Part shown: piece by piece, positions 15,404-22,881 of the stretch | Numbering within the stretch: the first letter of the stretch is position 1 | How the letters are laid out: each line of letters starts with the position of its first letter | NCBI GenBank assembly: GCA_002452295.1 | Contig: DKEX01000128.1 | Coordinates: forward strand, 316 to 28,732 | Origin: Firmicutes bacterium UBA6811 | GTDB lineage: Bacteria; Bacillota; SHA-98; UBA4971 | Length of the DNA: 28,417 nucleotides | Reading direction: 5' to 3' | Program-made: the position numbers and the translations under genes | The notes under the pieces: generated by a model | Database searches by the model: none | Told to the model about the DNA's origin: nothing | The model's input: the letters and a program-made list of their open reading frames with translations, nothing else

Positions 15404-17308
15404 ATGAGGAAGACAGCACCTTTTTCGCTCACACGCACGCGCACGCGCACACACACACGCCCACGCGCGTGCACGCCCGCATTCGCGCTCTCAGCGATGC
15501 TCAGACTCATGCTCGCAATCACGCTTGTTGCTGCGTTCGGTCTCGCTCTCACGGGGTGTTCCCCGGATAGCTTCGGGGCGCTTCCGCCGCCGCCCGCCGA
15601 GCCGCCCCGCGTATACGGGCAGGTTCTCGGGCACGTCGTCATGGACAACGCCTACTCCGGCCGCGCGGCGTCCACGTCCGCAGCGCCCGGCGTCGTGGTG
15701 CAGGGCGCGGTCCGCACGAGGCCCCTCGCCACCCCTGGTGGTCCCTCTTACTCGCAGTCGGAGTTTCTCGCAAGCTTCCGCCGTGGCGCCTCCGCTGACC
15801 AGATCCGCGCCGCGGCCGAGCGGCACGGCTATCGCGTGAAGCGCGTTATCGAAGGGACGGGTATATACGTCATCGATGTGCCGCATGGCACCGACCCAGC
15901 CCAGGCCGCGGAGGGGTTCAAGGAGGACCCCCTCGTCGAGCACGCGGAGCCCAACTACACGGCTCGCGTGGGCGCGGCTCCGGCGGCTCCGGTAGCCCCG
16001 GTGGGTCCGGTCGCGCAGGCCGTGCCGGTCGCGCAGGTCGCCCAGGCCTCGGCGCCCGGGAGCGTCCGGATCGCGCGCCGCGCCCCGAACGACCCGTACT
16101 ACCCCCGCCAATGGGGGCCCGAGGCGATGAGCCTTCCGTACGCCTGGGACTTTACCACCGGCAGTTCGTCAGTGACGGTGGCTGTCGTAGACACGGGCGT
16201 CCAGACCGACCACCCGGACCTCGCCGGCCACGTCACGGCGGGCTACGACTTTTACAACCGCACCACCTACGTGCGGGACATCAACGGCCACGGCACCCAC
16301 GTCGCCGGGATCATCGGCGCCGTGACCAACAACGCCGTCGGGATGGCGGGGATCAACTGGAACGTCCGGGTCATGCCGCTCAAGGCCACCGACGACTCCG
16401 GCTCCGGCTACCTCGATCTTTCGATGATTATCGAGGCCCTGCGGTACGCCGCCGACCACGGCGCCGACGTGGTGAACATGAGCTTCCAGATAGGGGACGC
16501 GTATACCGGCGAGGACACGTTCATGGATCAGGCCATCGCGTACGCGTATAATAAAGGCGCGACGATGGTCGCCGCGGCAGGCAACGACGGGGAGCCGTGG
16601 ATCGCGTATCCCGCCCGCAACCCCAGGGTCATCGCGGTGGGCGCCGTCGGTCCGGACCTTGTCCTCGCCACATGGAGCAACTACGGGAGCGGCGTCGACG
16701 TGGTCGCCCCGGGCGCCGACATCCTGAGCACCTGGCCGACCAACTCGTTCGCCAACGCCTCGGGGACGTCCATGGCCACGCCGCACGTCGCCGGCCTCGC
16801 CGCCCTGATGATCGCCTCGGGTGTCAGGGGATCGGCCAACGTGGCGAAGGCCCTTCACGAGACGGCCATGGACCTCGGCTCTCCCGGCCAGGACAGCCAG
16901 TACGGATGGGGCCTCGTCAACGCCCACGCGGCCGTGACAGGCTCCTCCATCACGACAATGCAGGTATTCGCAGGTGAAGACGACGGGACCACGCTCACGC
17001 GCCACAGCGCCGTCGCGAACCCGGCCCCGGGCGGGATGTACGAGATACGCAACGTCGAAGCGGGATCGTGGCACATCTACGGCTGGATCGATGTCAACCA
17101 CAACGACACCATCGACGATGGCGACTACTACGGACGCACGTCGGGCAGGATCACCTCTAACGGGGACGCCGTCACTGGGGTGGACCTGCGCGTGCGGATC
17201 AATGTCGGGTCCGCAACCCCGGCCGGGTCGGCGGGGTCGACCGCCGGGTCCGGCACTGCGATGCGTCCCGTGCGACTCTCGGTTAAAGGCTCGTCGAAAG
17301 GAAGGTGA
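15404..17308 (+). CDS. Subtilisin-like serine peptidase (S8), predicted lipoprotein
   Basis: This 634-residue secreted protease has a lipobox LALTGC (Cys52) at the end of its signal sequence. A propeptide/I9-like region (about 115-188, ending VEHAEPNY) follows, then an Ala/Pro/Val-rich linker (190-215). The S8 domain (about 228-510) has the full triad: Asp263 (VVDTGV), His296 (GHGTHV) and Ser456 (GTSMATPHVAG), with oxyanion Asn394. A C-terminal beta-rich domain (about 518-605) has a calcium-loop-like DVNHNDTIDDGD segment. The N-terminus is odd: 31 residues with an Arg-Thr repeat precede Met32, encoded by an alternating CA/CG tract. The ATG at 15404 has the better ribosome-binding site, but a start at Met32 (15497) would give a textbook lipoprotein signal. 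The next gene encodes a protease inhibitor-like lipoprotein. Confidence 0.94.
   Translation: MRKTAPFSLTRTRTRTHTRPRACTPAFALSAMLRLMLAITLVAAFGLALTGCSPDSFGALPPPPAEPPRVYGQVLGHVVMDNAYSGRAASTSAAPGVVVQGAVRTRPLATPGGPSYSQSEFLASFRRGASADQIRAAAERHGYRVKRVIEGTGIYVIDVPHGTDPAQAAEGFKEDPLVEHAEPNYTARVGAAPAAPVAPVGPVAQAVPVAQVAQASAPGSVRIARRAPNDPYYPRQWGPEAMSLPYAWDFTTGSSSVTVAVVDTGVQTDHPDLAGHVTAGYDFYNRTTYVRDINGHGTHVAGIIGAVTNNAVGMAGINWNVRVMPLKATDDSGSGYLDLSMIIEALRYAADHGADVVNMSFQIGDAYTGEDTFMDQAIAYAYNKGATMVAAAGNDGEPWIAYPARNPRVIAVGAVGPDLVLATWSNYGSGVDVVAPGADILSTWPTNSFANASGTSMATPHVAGLAALMIASGVRGSANVAKALHETAMDLGSPGQDSQYGWGLVNAHAAVTGSSITTMQVFAGEDDGTTLTRHSAVANPAPGGMYEIRNVEAGSWHIYGWIDVNHNDTIDDGDYYGRTSGRITSNGDAVTGVDLRVRINVGSATPAGSAGSTAGSGTAMRPVRLSVKGSSKGR
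15431..15476 (+). repeat. Alternating purine-pyrimidine (CA/CG) tract inside the subtilase start
   Basis: Bases 15431-15460 alternate purine and pyrimidine without a break (AC/GC/AC units), and after a two-base interruption the pattern resumes to 15476. It encodes the TRTRTRTHTRPRAC part of the protein. Such tracts favour Z-DNA and are prone to slippage by two bases, which would shift the reading frame. Confidence 0.85.
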
Positions 17309-17313
17309 GCTCC

Positions 17314-17913
17314 GTGCTGCTGATGCTGCGAAGGTTTGCGACGGCGACAGGGCTATGCACCAGGGCTAGATACGATGAGGGCACACGCGCCCAGTGCGAA
17401 GCCGCCGAGGGCAAAGCCGCCCAGGACAAAGCCACCTGGGGTAAGGCTACCCGGAACCAGTTGATTGCAGGTGTGGTGATGATCGTGCTCATGTCGGCGC
17501 TCTTCTCCGGTTGTTCCGCGAGGGCCTTCGAGAACCTCAAGACCCAGGTGGGCGTGAGCGAGGTGCGCGTGGACGGCCGCACCTTCAAGGTCTTCACCCT
17601 CGCAGCCCTCAATACGGGCGAGGACCCGGTCAAGCTCAAGTTCTCCAGCGGCATGCAGTTCGACTTCGTGGTGACGGCGAAGCACGGCACCGAGGTGTGG
17701 CGCTGGTCGTCGGGTAAGGCGGCCATCATGATGCTCACCGAGCGGGAGATAGCTCCGGGGGAGCTGGCTGTGCACTCGGTCGTCTGGGACGGCACCGATA
17801 CGACCGGCGCGCCAGTCCCGCCGGGCGAGTACGACGTTTACGCCGAAGTCCTCACGAAACCCAGGCTTATTACGGCTAGAGTGCCATTCATGCTTCCGGG
17901 CCGGCAGCCCTGA
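17314..17913 (+). CDS. BsuPI-like protease inhibitor domain lipoprotein
   Basis: This protein of 199 residues has a cytoplasmic N-tail, a hydrophobic segment ending in the lipobox ALFSGC, and a beta-sandwich domain resembling the intracellular proteinase inhibitor BsuPI. That resemblance covers the NTGEDPVKLKFSSGMQFDFVV strand pair, EVWRWS, and PGEYDVYAEVLT at the end. The GTG at 17314 follows AAGGAAGGTG; a GTG at 17305 is in frame but lies in the ribosome-binding site, and the ATG at 17323 is possible. It begins five bases after the subtilase stop, so the two are one operon. An inhibitor or chaperone role towards the S8 lipoprotein is likely but inferred. The tail before the membrane segment contains four 15-bp repeats. 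Confidence 0.8.
   Translation: MLLMLRRFATATGLCTRARYDEGTRAQCEAAEGKAAQDKATWGKATRNQLIAGVVMIVLMSALFSGCSARAFENLKTQVGVSEVRVDGRTFKVFTLAALNTGEDPVKLKFSSGMQFDFVVTAKHGTEVWRWSSGKAAIMMLTEREIAPGELAVHSVVWDGTDTTGAPVPPGEYDVYAEVLTKPRLITARVPFMLPGRQP
17401..17460 (+). repeat. Four tandem 15-bp units within the BsuPI-like gene
   Basis: Exactly four degenerate 15-bp units (starting GCC/GCT-xCC) encode the pentapeptides AAEGK, AAQDK, ATWGK and ATRNQ in the N-terminal cytoplasmic tail. The first two differ at three bases; the later two have drifted. This looks like an old in-frame tandem expansion. Confidence 0.75.
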
Positions 17914-17943
17914 CGGCCGGTGGCGACCGGCGCGCGGAATCTG

Positions 17944-17990
17944 CGGACACACTGGCGGGCAAGGCCGAGGTCTCGACCCCAGTGTGTCCG
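17944..17990 (+). terminator. Long perfect inverted repeat after the protease-inhibitor operon
   Basis: CGGACACACTGG (17944-17955) and CCAGTGTGTCCG (17979-17990) form a perfect 12-bp stem with a 23-base loop. It lies 30 bases after the inhibitor stop and is followed, at a distance, by a short T-run (CTTTTCC). It may be the operon terminator, or a palindromic intergenic element. The large loop and the late T-run argue against an efficient intrinsic terminator. Confidence 0.45.
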
Positions 17991-18307
17991 CCCAATGCTA
18001 TGCTTTTCCGCGTGCCTAAGGGTGCGCTATCGTGGAAAGGCCCCTGACCTGTGTGGTCAGGCCGAGAAGTGACGTAAATTCTGTCTGCAAGCCTTGCAGG
18101 ACTCCTGACCTCCATGTCGAATCGCAAATGGAAAACGGGGCTAGGGCCGAGCTCCTAGACGTACTCGGAGCGCTTCCTTACCTTCCACTTACACAGCACT
18201 TCTGTTTCCGCAAAGGCCACAAGGACCACGCGTTGCTGCACCGTCAGCGCCAGTTTCCTGCTAATCAACGCACTGGGGGCGAACCTTGGGTTCCTCAGAC
18301 TATCATC
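17991..18307. other. Gene-poor stretch upstream of the radical-SAM chimera
   Basis: The plus-strand frame of the chimera is open through this region but has no recognisable protein character before Met 18308. A 7-bp hairpin (CCTGACC / GGTCAGG, 18043-18061) is present. I searched it for a short leader-type peptide, as expected near a radical-SAM maturase, and found no convincing Cys-rich or Gly-rich precursor with a ribosome-binding site. Confidence 0.4.
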
Positions 18308-19264
18308 ATGAATCATCAGGATCTGGATGAACCCGAAACGGCGACGCGTACAGAACCCGGGGTATTTCCGCCCTTCGCGCTATTCGCCAGCCCAGCGGAT
18401 GTTTCGGCCCGAGAAGAGAGAGGCGCGAACTATGGGCGATTATCGCATCGGTGCGCACGGAGGGACGAAGGTAGACGGGTGGTCTGCAAGCATTGTTACT
18501 CGAGGGGTGAATCCCCCGCTAGTCTCGGTCTTGAAGATGTCCGGAAGATCATAGAGGCATTCCCGGTAACAGCGTTGAACCTGGGCACCGGCGAAAACGG
18601 GCTTCATCCGAACCTTGCTGATATCCTGGACTATCTCCACGATCGCTCCATAAAGCTGAGCCTGACCTCAAACGGGTACTCCGTCAATGTGCTTGACGAG
18701 CGACGCTTGCGCTACTTCCACGATATTGACATATCCATTGACTTCCCCACCAGAGGAGGACACGACGAATTCCGAGGGGCAGGCGCATTTGACACAGCCA
18801 TCAGAGCAATCGAACGGTGCCTAGCCGCGGGAGTGAAAACAAGCGTCGTCGCGTGCATGATGAATACCAATTACCACATGCTACCGAGGTTCTTCCCATT
18901 GATCGACCATTATGGCGTGAATCTGAGGATAGGCGTGAATCTGAGGATAAACGTGTACAAAGAGGAGTTCAAGGAAGTGGTCCTGGGAGGGTGTACAGTG
19001 GAAGTTCAGGCAAGGCACATTACCCAGGACCAGCTGGGAACGTTGAGGCAAGAACCGGGGGTTGAGGTCGTCGCGGAGCAAAGTGGCGACTCTAATGGTG
19101 ACGACGTGCACGCCCTGGTTGTTCACGGGACGAACGTCAGGAACAGGATTGATAGCATACTGAGGGCTCTTTCGGGAGCGGAGATCCTGGTCTTCAGGGT
19201 GAAGGAGCCGAGCCTCGAGGACGCGTACGTGAGAATCGTGGGAGGAGAGGCACTCAAAACATGA
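18308..19264 (+). pseudogene. Chimera of a radical-SAM maturase fragment and an ABC-ATPase C-terminal tail
   Basis: The 318-codon ORF has two unrelated parts. Residues about 60-217 are the core of a radical SAM enzyme (CKHCYSRG, LEDVRKIIEAFPVTALNLGTG, SLTSNGYSV, DIDISIDFPTRGGHDEFRG). Residues about 219-318 match the C-terminal tail of an ABC-2 ATPase (GGCTVEVQARHITQDQLGTL … VKEPSLEDAYVRIVGG). The radical SAM C-terminus and the whole nucleotide-binding domain are missing, consistent with one deletion fusing two adjacent genes near 18962. The Fe-S motif is abnormal: Cys49, Cys60 and Cys63 give CX10CX2C instead of CX3CX2C. Just before the fusion, an 18-bp segment is duplicated. The stop overlaps the first permease (ATGA). 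Catalytic activity is doubtful. Confidence 0.75.
18914..18949 (+). repeat. Perfect 18-bp tandem duplication in the chimeric gene
   Basis: GGCGTGAATCTGAGGATA occurs twice back to back (18914-18931 and 18932-18949), encoding GVNLRI-GVNLRI. The copies are identical, so the event is recent. It lies 13 bases before the inferred fusion point. Confidence 0.95.
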
Positions 19265-20049
19265 GTCCACGAAGCATCGTTAGAGTGATGAAGACGGCTT
19301 ACCGCTGTCAGGTACAGGAATTCGTCTTGCGTCCCCACTATTTCTATATCATGGTTGGGCAGCCGGTGTTCTTCATGGCGCTCAGCGTCTTCCTGTTCCG
19401 ACACGCGGGACGGGAAGACCTGGTCCCGTGTTCTGTCATTGGTGCCGGCATCATCGGCATCTGGAACGCAAACCTCTTCAGTTCGGGCATGATCGTGGAG
19501 CGCGAGCGGCGCGACGGCACGCTCTTGTTTCTGGTGGCGAGTCCTACGGATGCAATATGGGTCCTTCTCGGGAGAAGCCTTGCCAACTCTACGGTCTCCG
19601 CCTGTTCGGTCATAATTGCTCTCCTCCTTGCCGCGAGCATTGCCCAGCAGGCCATATCCGTCGCCGACTACGTGCTCTTCCTCGTAAGCCTTTTGATGAC
19701 CGTAGGGGCTGTGACTGCCCTCGGACTGTTGGCTGGCTGCACCTTCGTATGGTTCCGACAGGCGTTACGCGTGGTCGGCTTGATGAACTGGCCAGCATAT
19801 ATTCTCTCAGGCGTCATGTTCCCTATCTCCTATCTGCCGGTCGCCCTCAGGGCGGTCAGCTACATCCTTGCGCCCACCTGGGGGCTCATGGGCTTGCGAG
19901 CTTCCTTTGGGATATCCGAAGGGATGAGTCCCGTCACGATTGCTGCCAGCCTTGGCATCCTGACCTGTGTGTACATGTGCCTTGCATACCACTCGTACAG
20001 ATTGGTCCTCGACAGAATCCGAGCTGAAGGACGGTTGGCCGAATGGTAA
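19261..20049 (+). CDS. ABC-2 type transporter permease (first of a pair)
   Basis: This 262-residue membrane protein has six segments and the ABC-2 permease layout, including IVERERRDGTLLFLVASPT between TM2 and TM3. Its ATG overlaps the stop of the chimeric ORF (ATGA). It was therefore originally coupled to the ATPase whose tail survives there. Its stop overlaps the next permease. It probably forms a heterodimeric exporter with the product of 20043-20834. With no nucleotide-binding domain left in this locus, it needs an ATPase from elsewhere or is idle. Confidence 0.88.
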   Translation: MSPRSIVRVMKTAYRCQVQEFVLRPHYFYIMVGQPVFFMALSVFLFRHAGREDLVPCSVIGAGIIGIWNANLFSSGMIVERERRDGTLLFLVASPTDAIWVLLGRSLANSTVSACSVIIALLLAASIAQQAISVADYVLFLVSLLMTVGAVTALGLLAGCTFVWFRQALRVVGLMNWPAYILSGVMFPISYLPVALRAVSYILAPTWGLMGLRASFGISEGMSPVTIAASLGILTCVYMCLAYHSYRLVLDRIRAEGRLAEW

Positions 20050-20834
20050 GCTTCTTACGACCTTTCTTTGCCAGCGTGAGGGTTTCGTTCAAGATGTTCA
20101 TGGTAGACACGCCCCTGCGCTTCTACCTCAGCACAGAGATCCCACAGTTGCTGATGAGAGTGGCCTTCTTCATGCTGGCGGCGACATACGCGGGCGGAGC
20201 GGCTCTCGGACACTTCGCGCTCATAGGCAATGCTGCACAGGCAATCACTGTGGCAATCATGGTCCCGATCTCAAACATGGTCTACATCGAGCGCACGAGC
20301 GGTAACCTGACGTTGGTAATGGTTACCCCTGCGAGTAAGGTCCTGACCATTCTGGGACGGGAAGGAGCCTCCTTCGTCGAGGGCATCGTAACGACGTTCA
20401 TCGTGCTTTTCCTGATTGGCCCAGTGGCAGGTGTGCCCGTGTCTGTGCTGGTTGGCGCGTTGCGTGCCTTGCCCGTCTTACTGTTGATCTCCGTATCAGT
20501 AGCGGGACTGGCCCTTGCCGTTGCCTGCGCGTCGTTCACTACGAGGGTGGAGGTTGTCCTGGCCAACGCTACCAGCAGCCTTCTGATGGTCCTGGCTGGC
20601 GTGAATGTGCCCTTGGAGGCTCTGCCCAGGCCTCTAGCCATTATCGGCAGGTGCCTGCCTGTTACCAACGGCTTGCTCGCCTTTAGGGCAATTGCCGCTG
20701 GGGCCACTTATGCCGATGTCTTGCCGCACCTGCTTGCAGAGGTGGAGGTCGCCGCTGCATACGTACTGGTCGGGCTTGCTCTCTTCTCGCTTCAGCTCTC
20801 CCGGGCACGACGCTACGGGCTGGAGTTCTCGTGA
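20043..20834 (+). CDS. ABC-2 type transporter permease (second of a pair)
   Basis: This 263-residue membrane protein has six segments and the motif YIERTSGNLTLVMVTPAS after TM2, matching ABC-2 export permeases. It overlaps the end of the preceding permease by seven bases (ATGGTAA). Two different ABC-2 permeases in tandem next to a radical-SAM remnant, an acetyltransferase and an M16 peptidase resemble export modules for modified peptides. The substrate is unknown. Confidence 0.87.
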   Translation: MVSFLRPFFASVRVSFKMFMVDTPLRFYLSTEIPQLLMRVAFFMLAATYAGGAALGHFALIGNAAQAITVAIMVPISNMVYIERTSGNLTLVMVTPASKVLTILGREGASFVEGIVTTFIVLFLIGPVAGVPVSVLVGALRALPVLLLISVSVAGLALAVACASFTTRVEVVLANATSSLLMVLAGVNVPLEALPRPLAIIGRCLPVTNGLLAFRAIAAGATYADVLPHLLAEVEVAAAYVLVGLALFSLQLSRARRYGLEFS

Positions 20835-20894
20835 CCCGGTATATGCGGCCCAGCAGTGCGAAGCGCCGCAAAATGCCACAGGAGGAGATTCGGC

Positions 20895-21437
20895 GTGCTT
20901 GTAGGCAGCAAATCGCGTTTGGTCCCGCTGGTCGAATCCGACTACCCCTTGCTTGCCGTGTGGCTAAACCAGCCGGATGTCGTGGAGCCCGCGCTCACCT
21001 CAGTCGCGTACCCCACGAACGAAGAGGCCGTGCGCAAGCATTTCGACGAAAAGCTGTCACGCGAGGACACCCTGCTACTGATGATTGAGGACCTCTCCAC
21101 AGGGAAGAAGGTCGGTTTCACGGAGCTGGACGATATAGACTGGAAGAACCGCAGGGCAAACCTGGCGGGCACTGTGATCGGCGATAAGGAGAGCCGAGGA
21201 CGTGGGCTGGGTTTCGATGCCAGGCGCACGCTTATCAAGTTCTGCTTTGAAGAAATGAACCTCAACCGGCTTCAAAGCATCATGTTTGAGTTCAACAAGA
21301 CAATGATCAGGCTCAACGAGAAAATGGGGTTTCGGCTCGACGGCACCCTCCGGGAGTATCTTTTCAGGTATGGCCGCTACTGGAACGCGTTCCTCTTCAG
21401 CATGCTGTTTTCCGATTTCAAGCAAATGGGGGACTGA
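20895..21437 (+). CDS. GNAT-family N-acetyltransferase (RimJ/RimL-like)
   Basis: This 180-residue cytoplasmic protein follows the GNAT fold. Its N-terminus is RLVPLVESDYPLLAVWLNQP. The acetyl-CoA motif A (GDKESRGRGLGFDARRTLIKF) has the R-G-R-G-x-G loop. The C-terminal NKTMIRLNEKMGFRLDGTLREY is typical of the RimJ/RimL subgroup, which acetylates protein N-termini, peptides or small amines. The GTG at 20895 was chosen because GGAGGA lies eight bases upstream; the frame is open from 20856. It is 60 bases after the second permease and 14 bases before the peptidase, so probably one operon. A self-immunity or tailoring function is possible. Confidence 0.88.
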   Translation: MLVGSKSRLVPLVESDYPLLAVWLNQPDVVEPALTSVAYPTNEEAVRKHFDEKLSREDTLLLMIEDLSTGKKVGFTELDDIDWKNRRANLAGTVIGDKESRGRGLGFDARRTLIKFCFEEMNLNRLQSIMFEFNKTMIRLNEKMGFRLDGTLREYLFRYGRYWNAFLFSMLFSDFKQMGD

Positions 21438-21451
21438 CGCGTACGGAGAGG

Positions 21452-22591
21452 ATGACCCTACCAGGCGGCCTTCGTGTCATCGCCCTTGACTGCCCGGGGC
21501 GAACGGTTATCGCTGTGAATCTGCGCGTGAGAGCGGGGAGCCGTTGCGAGGCGCCGGGCAAGAACGGCCTGGCACACTTTACCGAGCATATGCTCTTCCG
21601 TGGCACCCGACGCAGACCCACCGGCAAAGATCTCAGCCGAGACATCGAATGCCTCGGTGGTCAAATGGACGCTGTAACTGCCCGCGAATTCGCCTCGTAC
21701 TGGGTCAATGTGCCGGTGGGTTACCTCCCCAGGGCCATTGACGTGTTATGGGATTTCGTGAGGGAGCCGCTTCTGCTGCCCGAGGACGTGGAAAAGGAGA
21801 GGGACGTGCTCATTGAGGAAATCCTCGAGCTTCAAGACGACCCTGAAGCAGTTGTGGACCGCCTTACTTATCAGAACATCTGGCCTGACACCTCGTTTGC
21901 CCGGCCGCCCTTCGGAAGCGTCGAGGCGGTACGGGCCATCAGCCACGCAGACATTGCGGCGTACCACACGCGTTACTGCCGGCCGGACAGGATGGTCCTG
22001 GTCGTTGGCGGAGATGTTCGGCCTGACGAAGTGCGGGACTGCCTGAGCGAGCGGTACGACGCAGCCCGTGAGCACGACGGCGGGATGAACGCAGGGCCGG
22101 TGGTACAGGCGGAAGACACCGAGGCCGAAGGGCCCTGGTCATTTGAAGGGCCACGATACCTTGCCCAGGTGGATGATATGGACACGGGGCACCTGCGCAT
22201 CGCATTTGTCACTCCTGCGCCTGTCTCCCCCCCCAGCGCCTGGTACCCCGTCATAGCGTCGCTGCTTGGAGACGGTATATCGTCACATCTCTACCAGTTG
22301 CTCCGTGAGGAGACCGGCATAGCATACTCTGTCAGCGCCGACTACGAGCCGCTCTCGCAGGCGGGTCTGCTCACCATTACAGTCGCGACGCGGGACGTTC
22401 CAGAAGCTATGCTAAGAATAGTCACGGCGCTAAACAGAGTCAAGGGCCTCCCGCAGCAAGCACTCGAGAGGGCAAGAAGACGCTATCTTGGCTGGCTCAC
22501 CATGGAAAGCGCTGCGCAGAACACGACGACGTCGAAGGTGCCAGAAGGCAAGGGGATATTGCAGCAGTCAGCCTCGAGTGTTGTGACATGA
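21452..22591 (+). pseudogene. M16-family zinc metallopeptidase, C-terminus lost
   Basis: The frame encodes an M16 (pitrilysin/PqqL-like) peptidase. It has the inverted zinc motif HFTEH (His42, Glu45, His46) and a downstream acidic ligand in LIEEILELQDDPE (about residues 121-133). The second M16 domain is present as far as YSVSADYEPLSQAG and RRRYLGWLTMESAAQNTT (to about residue 354). After that the remaining 25 residues read antisense into a methyltransferase gene and have no M16 character. About 60-70 residues are missing relative to a normal protein of about 420. The catalytic domain is complete. The ATG directly follows GGAGAGG, too close for a good ribosome-binding site, so translation may be weak. 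M16 peptidases cleave leader peptides in several RiPP pathways. Confidence 0.8.
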
Positions 22592-22881
22592 ATGCCCTCA
22601 AGGGCCGCGTTCCTGCGGCAAATCTCCAGGACCCTGCCGCTGACATCAACGGCCAGGACCTCGTTGCCGGCCTTCGCGAACTTGATGGCGCAGCGCCCGG
22701 TGCCGGCTCCGCAATCAAGCACCCTGGCGCCGACAGGCACTTCTCCCAGCAACCGGCTCACATCCTCGATGAACCAGCCCATATCAGCAGAGCTGATCCC
22801 ATGCTTGGAATCATAACAACGGCTGACAGTGTCGTAGTAGGTGCGGTTTGCCTCTTCGATGCTTTGGCCTCTCTGACGCAT
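22483..22881 (-). pseudogene. Class I SAM-dependent methyltransferase, N-terminal half only
   Basis: The 132-residue frame has the complete N-terminal Rossmann part. Motif I VLDCGAGTGRCA lies at residues 54-64, the acidic loop is in LAVDVSGRVLEICRRN, and a motif-IV-like stretch FDVVVFCAAL follows. It then stops (SMVSQPR) where a normal enzyme would continue for about 100 residues. The ATG at 22881 was chosen because the ATG at 22893 abuts the GGAGG. It overlaps the end of the amidohydrolase frame by about 70 bases. Its 3' end lies antisense inside the end of the M16 gene. It is probably not a functional enzyme as encoded. Confidence 0.72.

Noticed and set aside
16169..17101. A 310-codon minus-strand open frame opposite the subtilase
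   Set aside because: Val/Arg/Asp/His-rich antisense shadow of the S8 domain, no motifs.
18090..18300. Minus-strand ORF LRNPRFAPSALISRKLALTV… as a transposase or maturase fragment
   Set aside because: Protein-like composition but no recognisable family and no ribosome-binding site; not supportable.
17991..18440. RiPP precursor peptide upstream of the radical SAM fragment
   Set aside because: Short ORFs exist, but none has a ribosome-binding site together with a leader/core-like pattern or a Cys-rich core.
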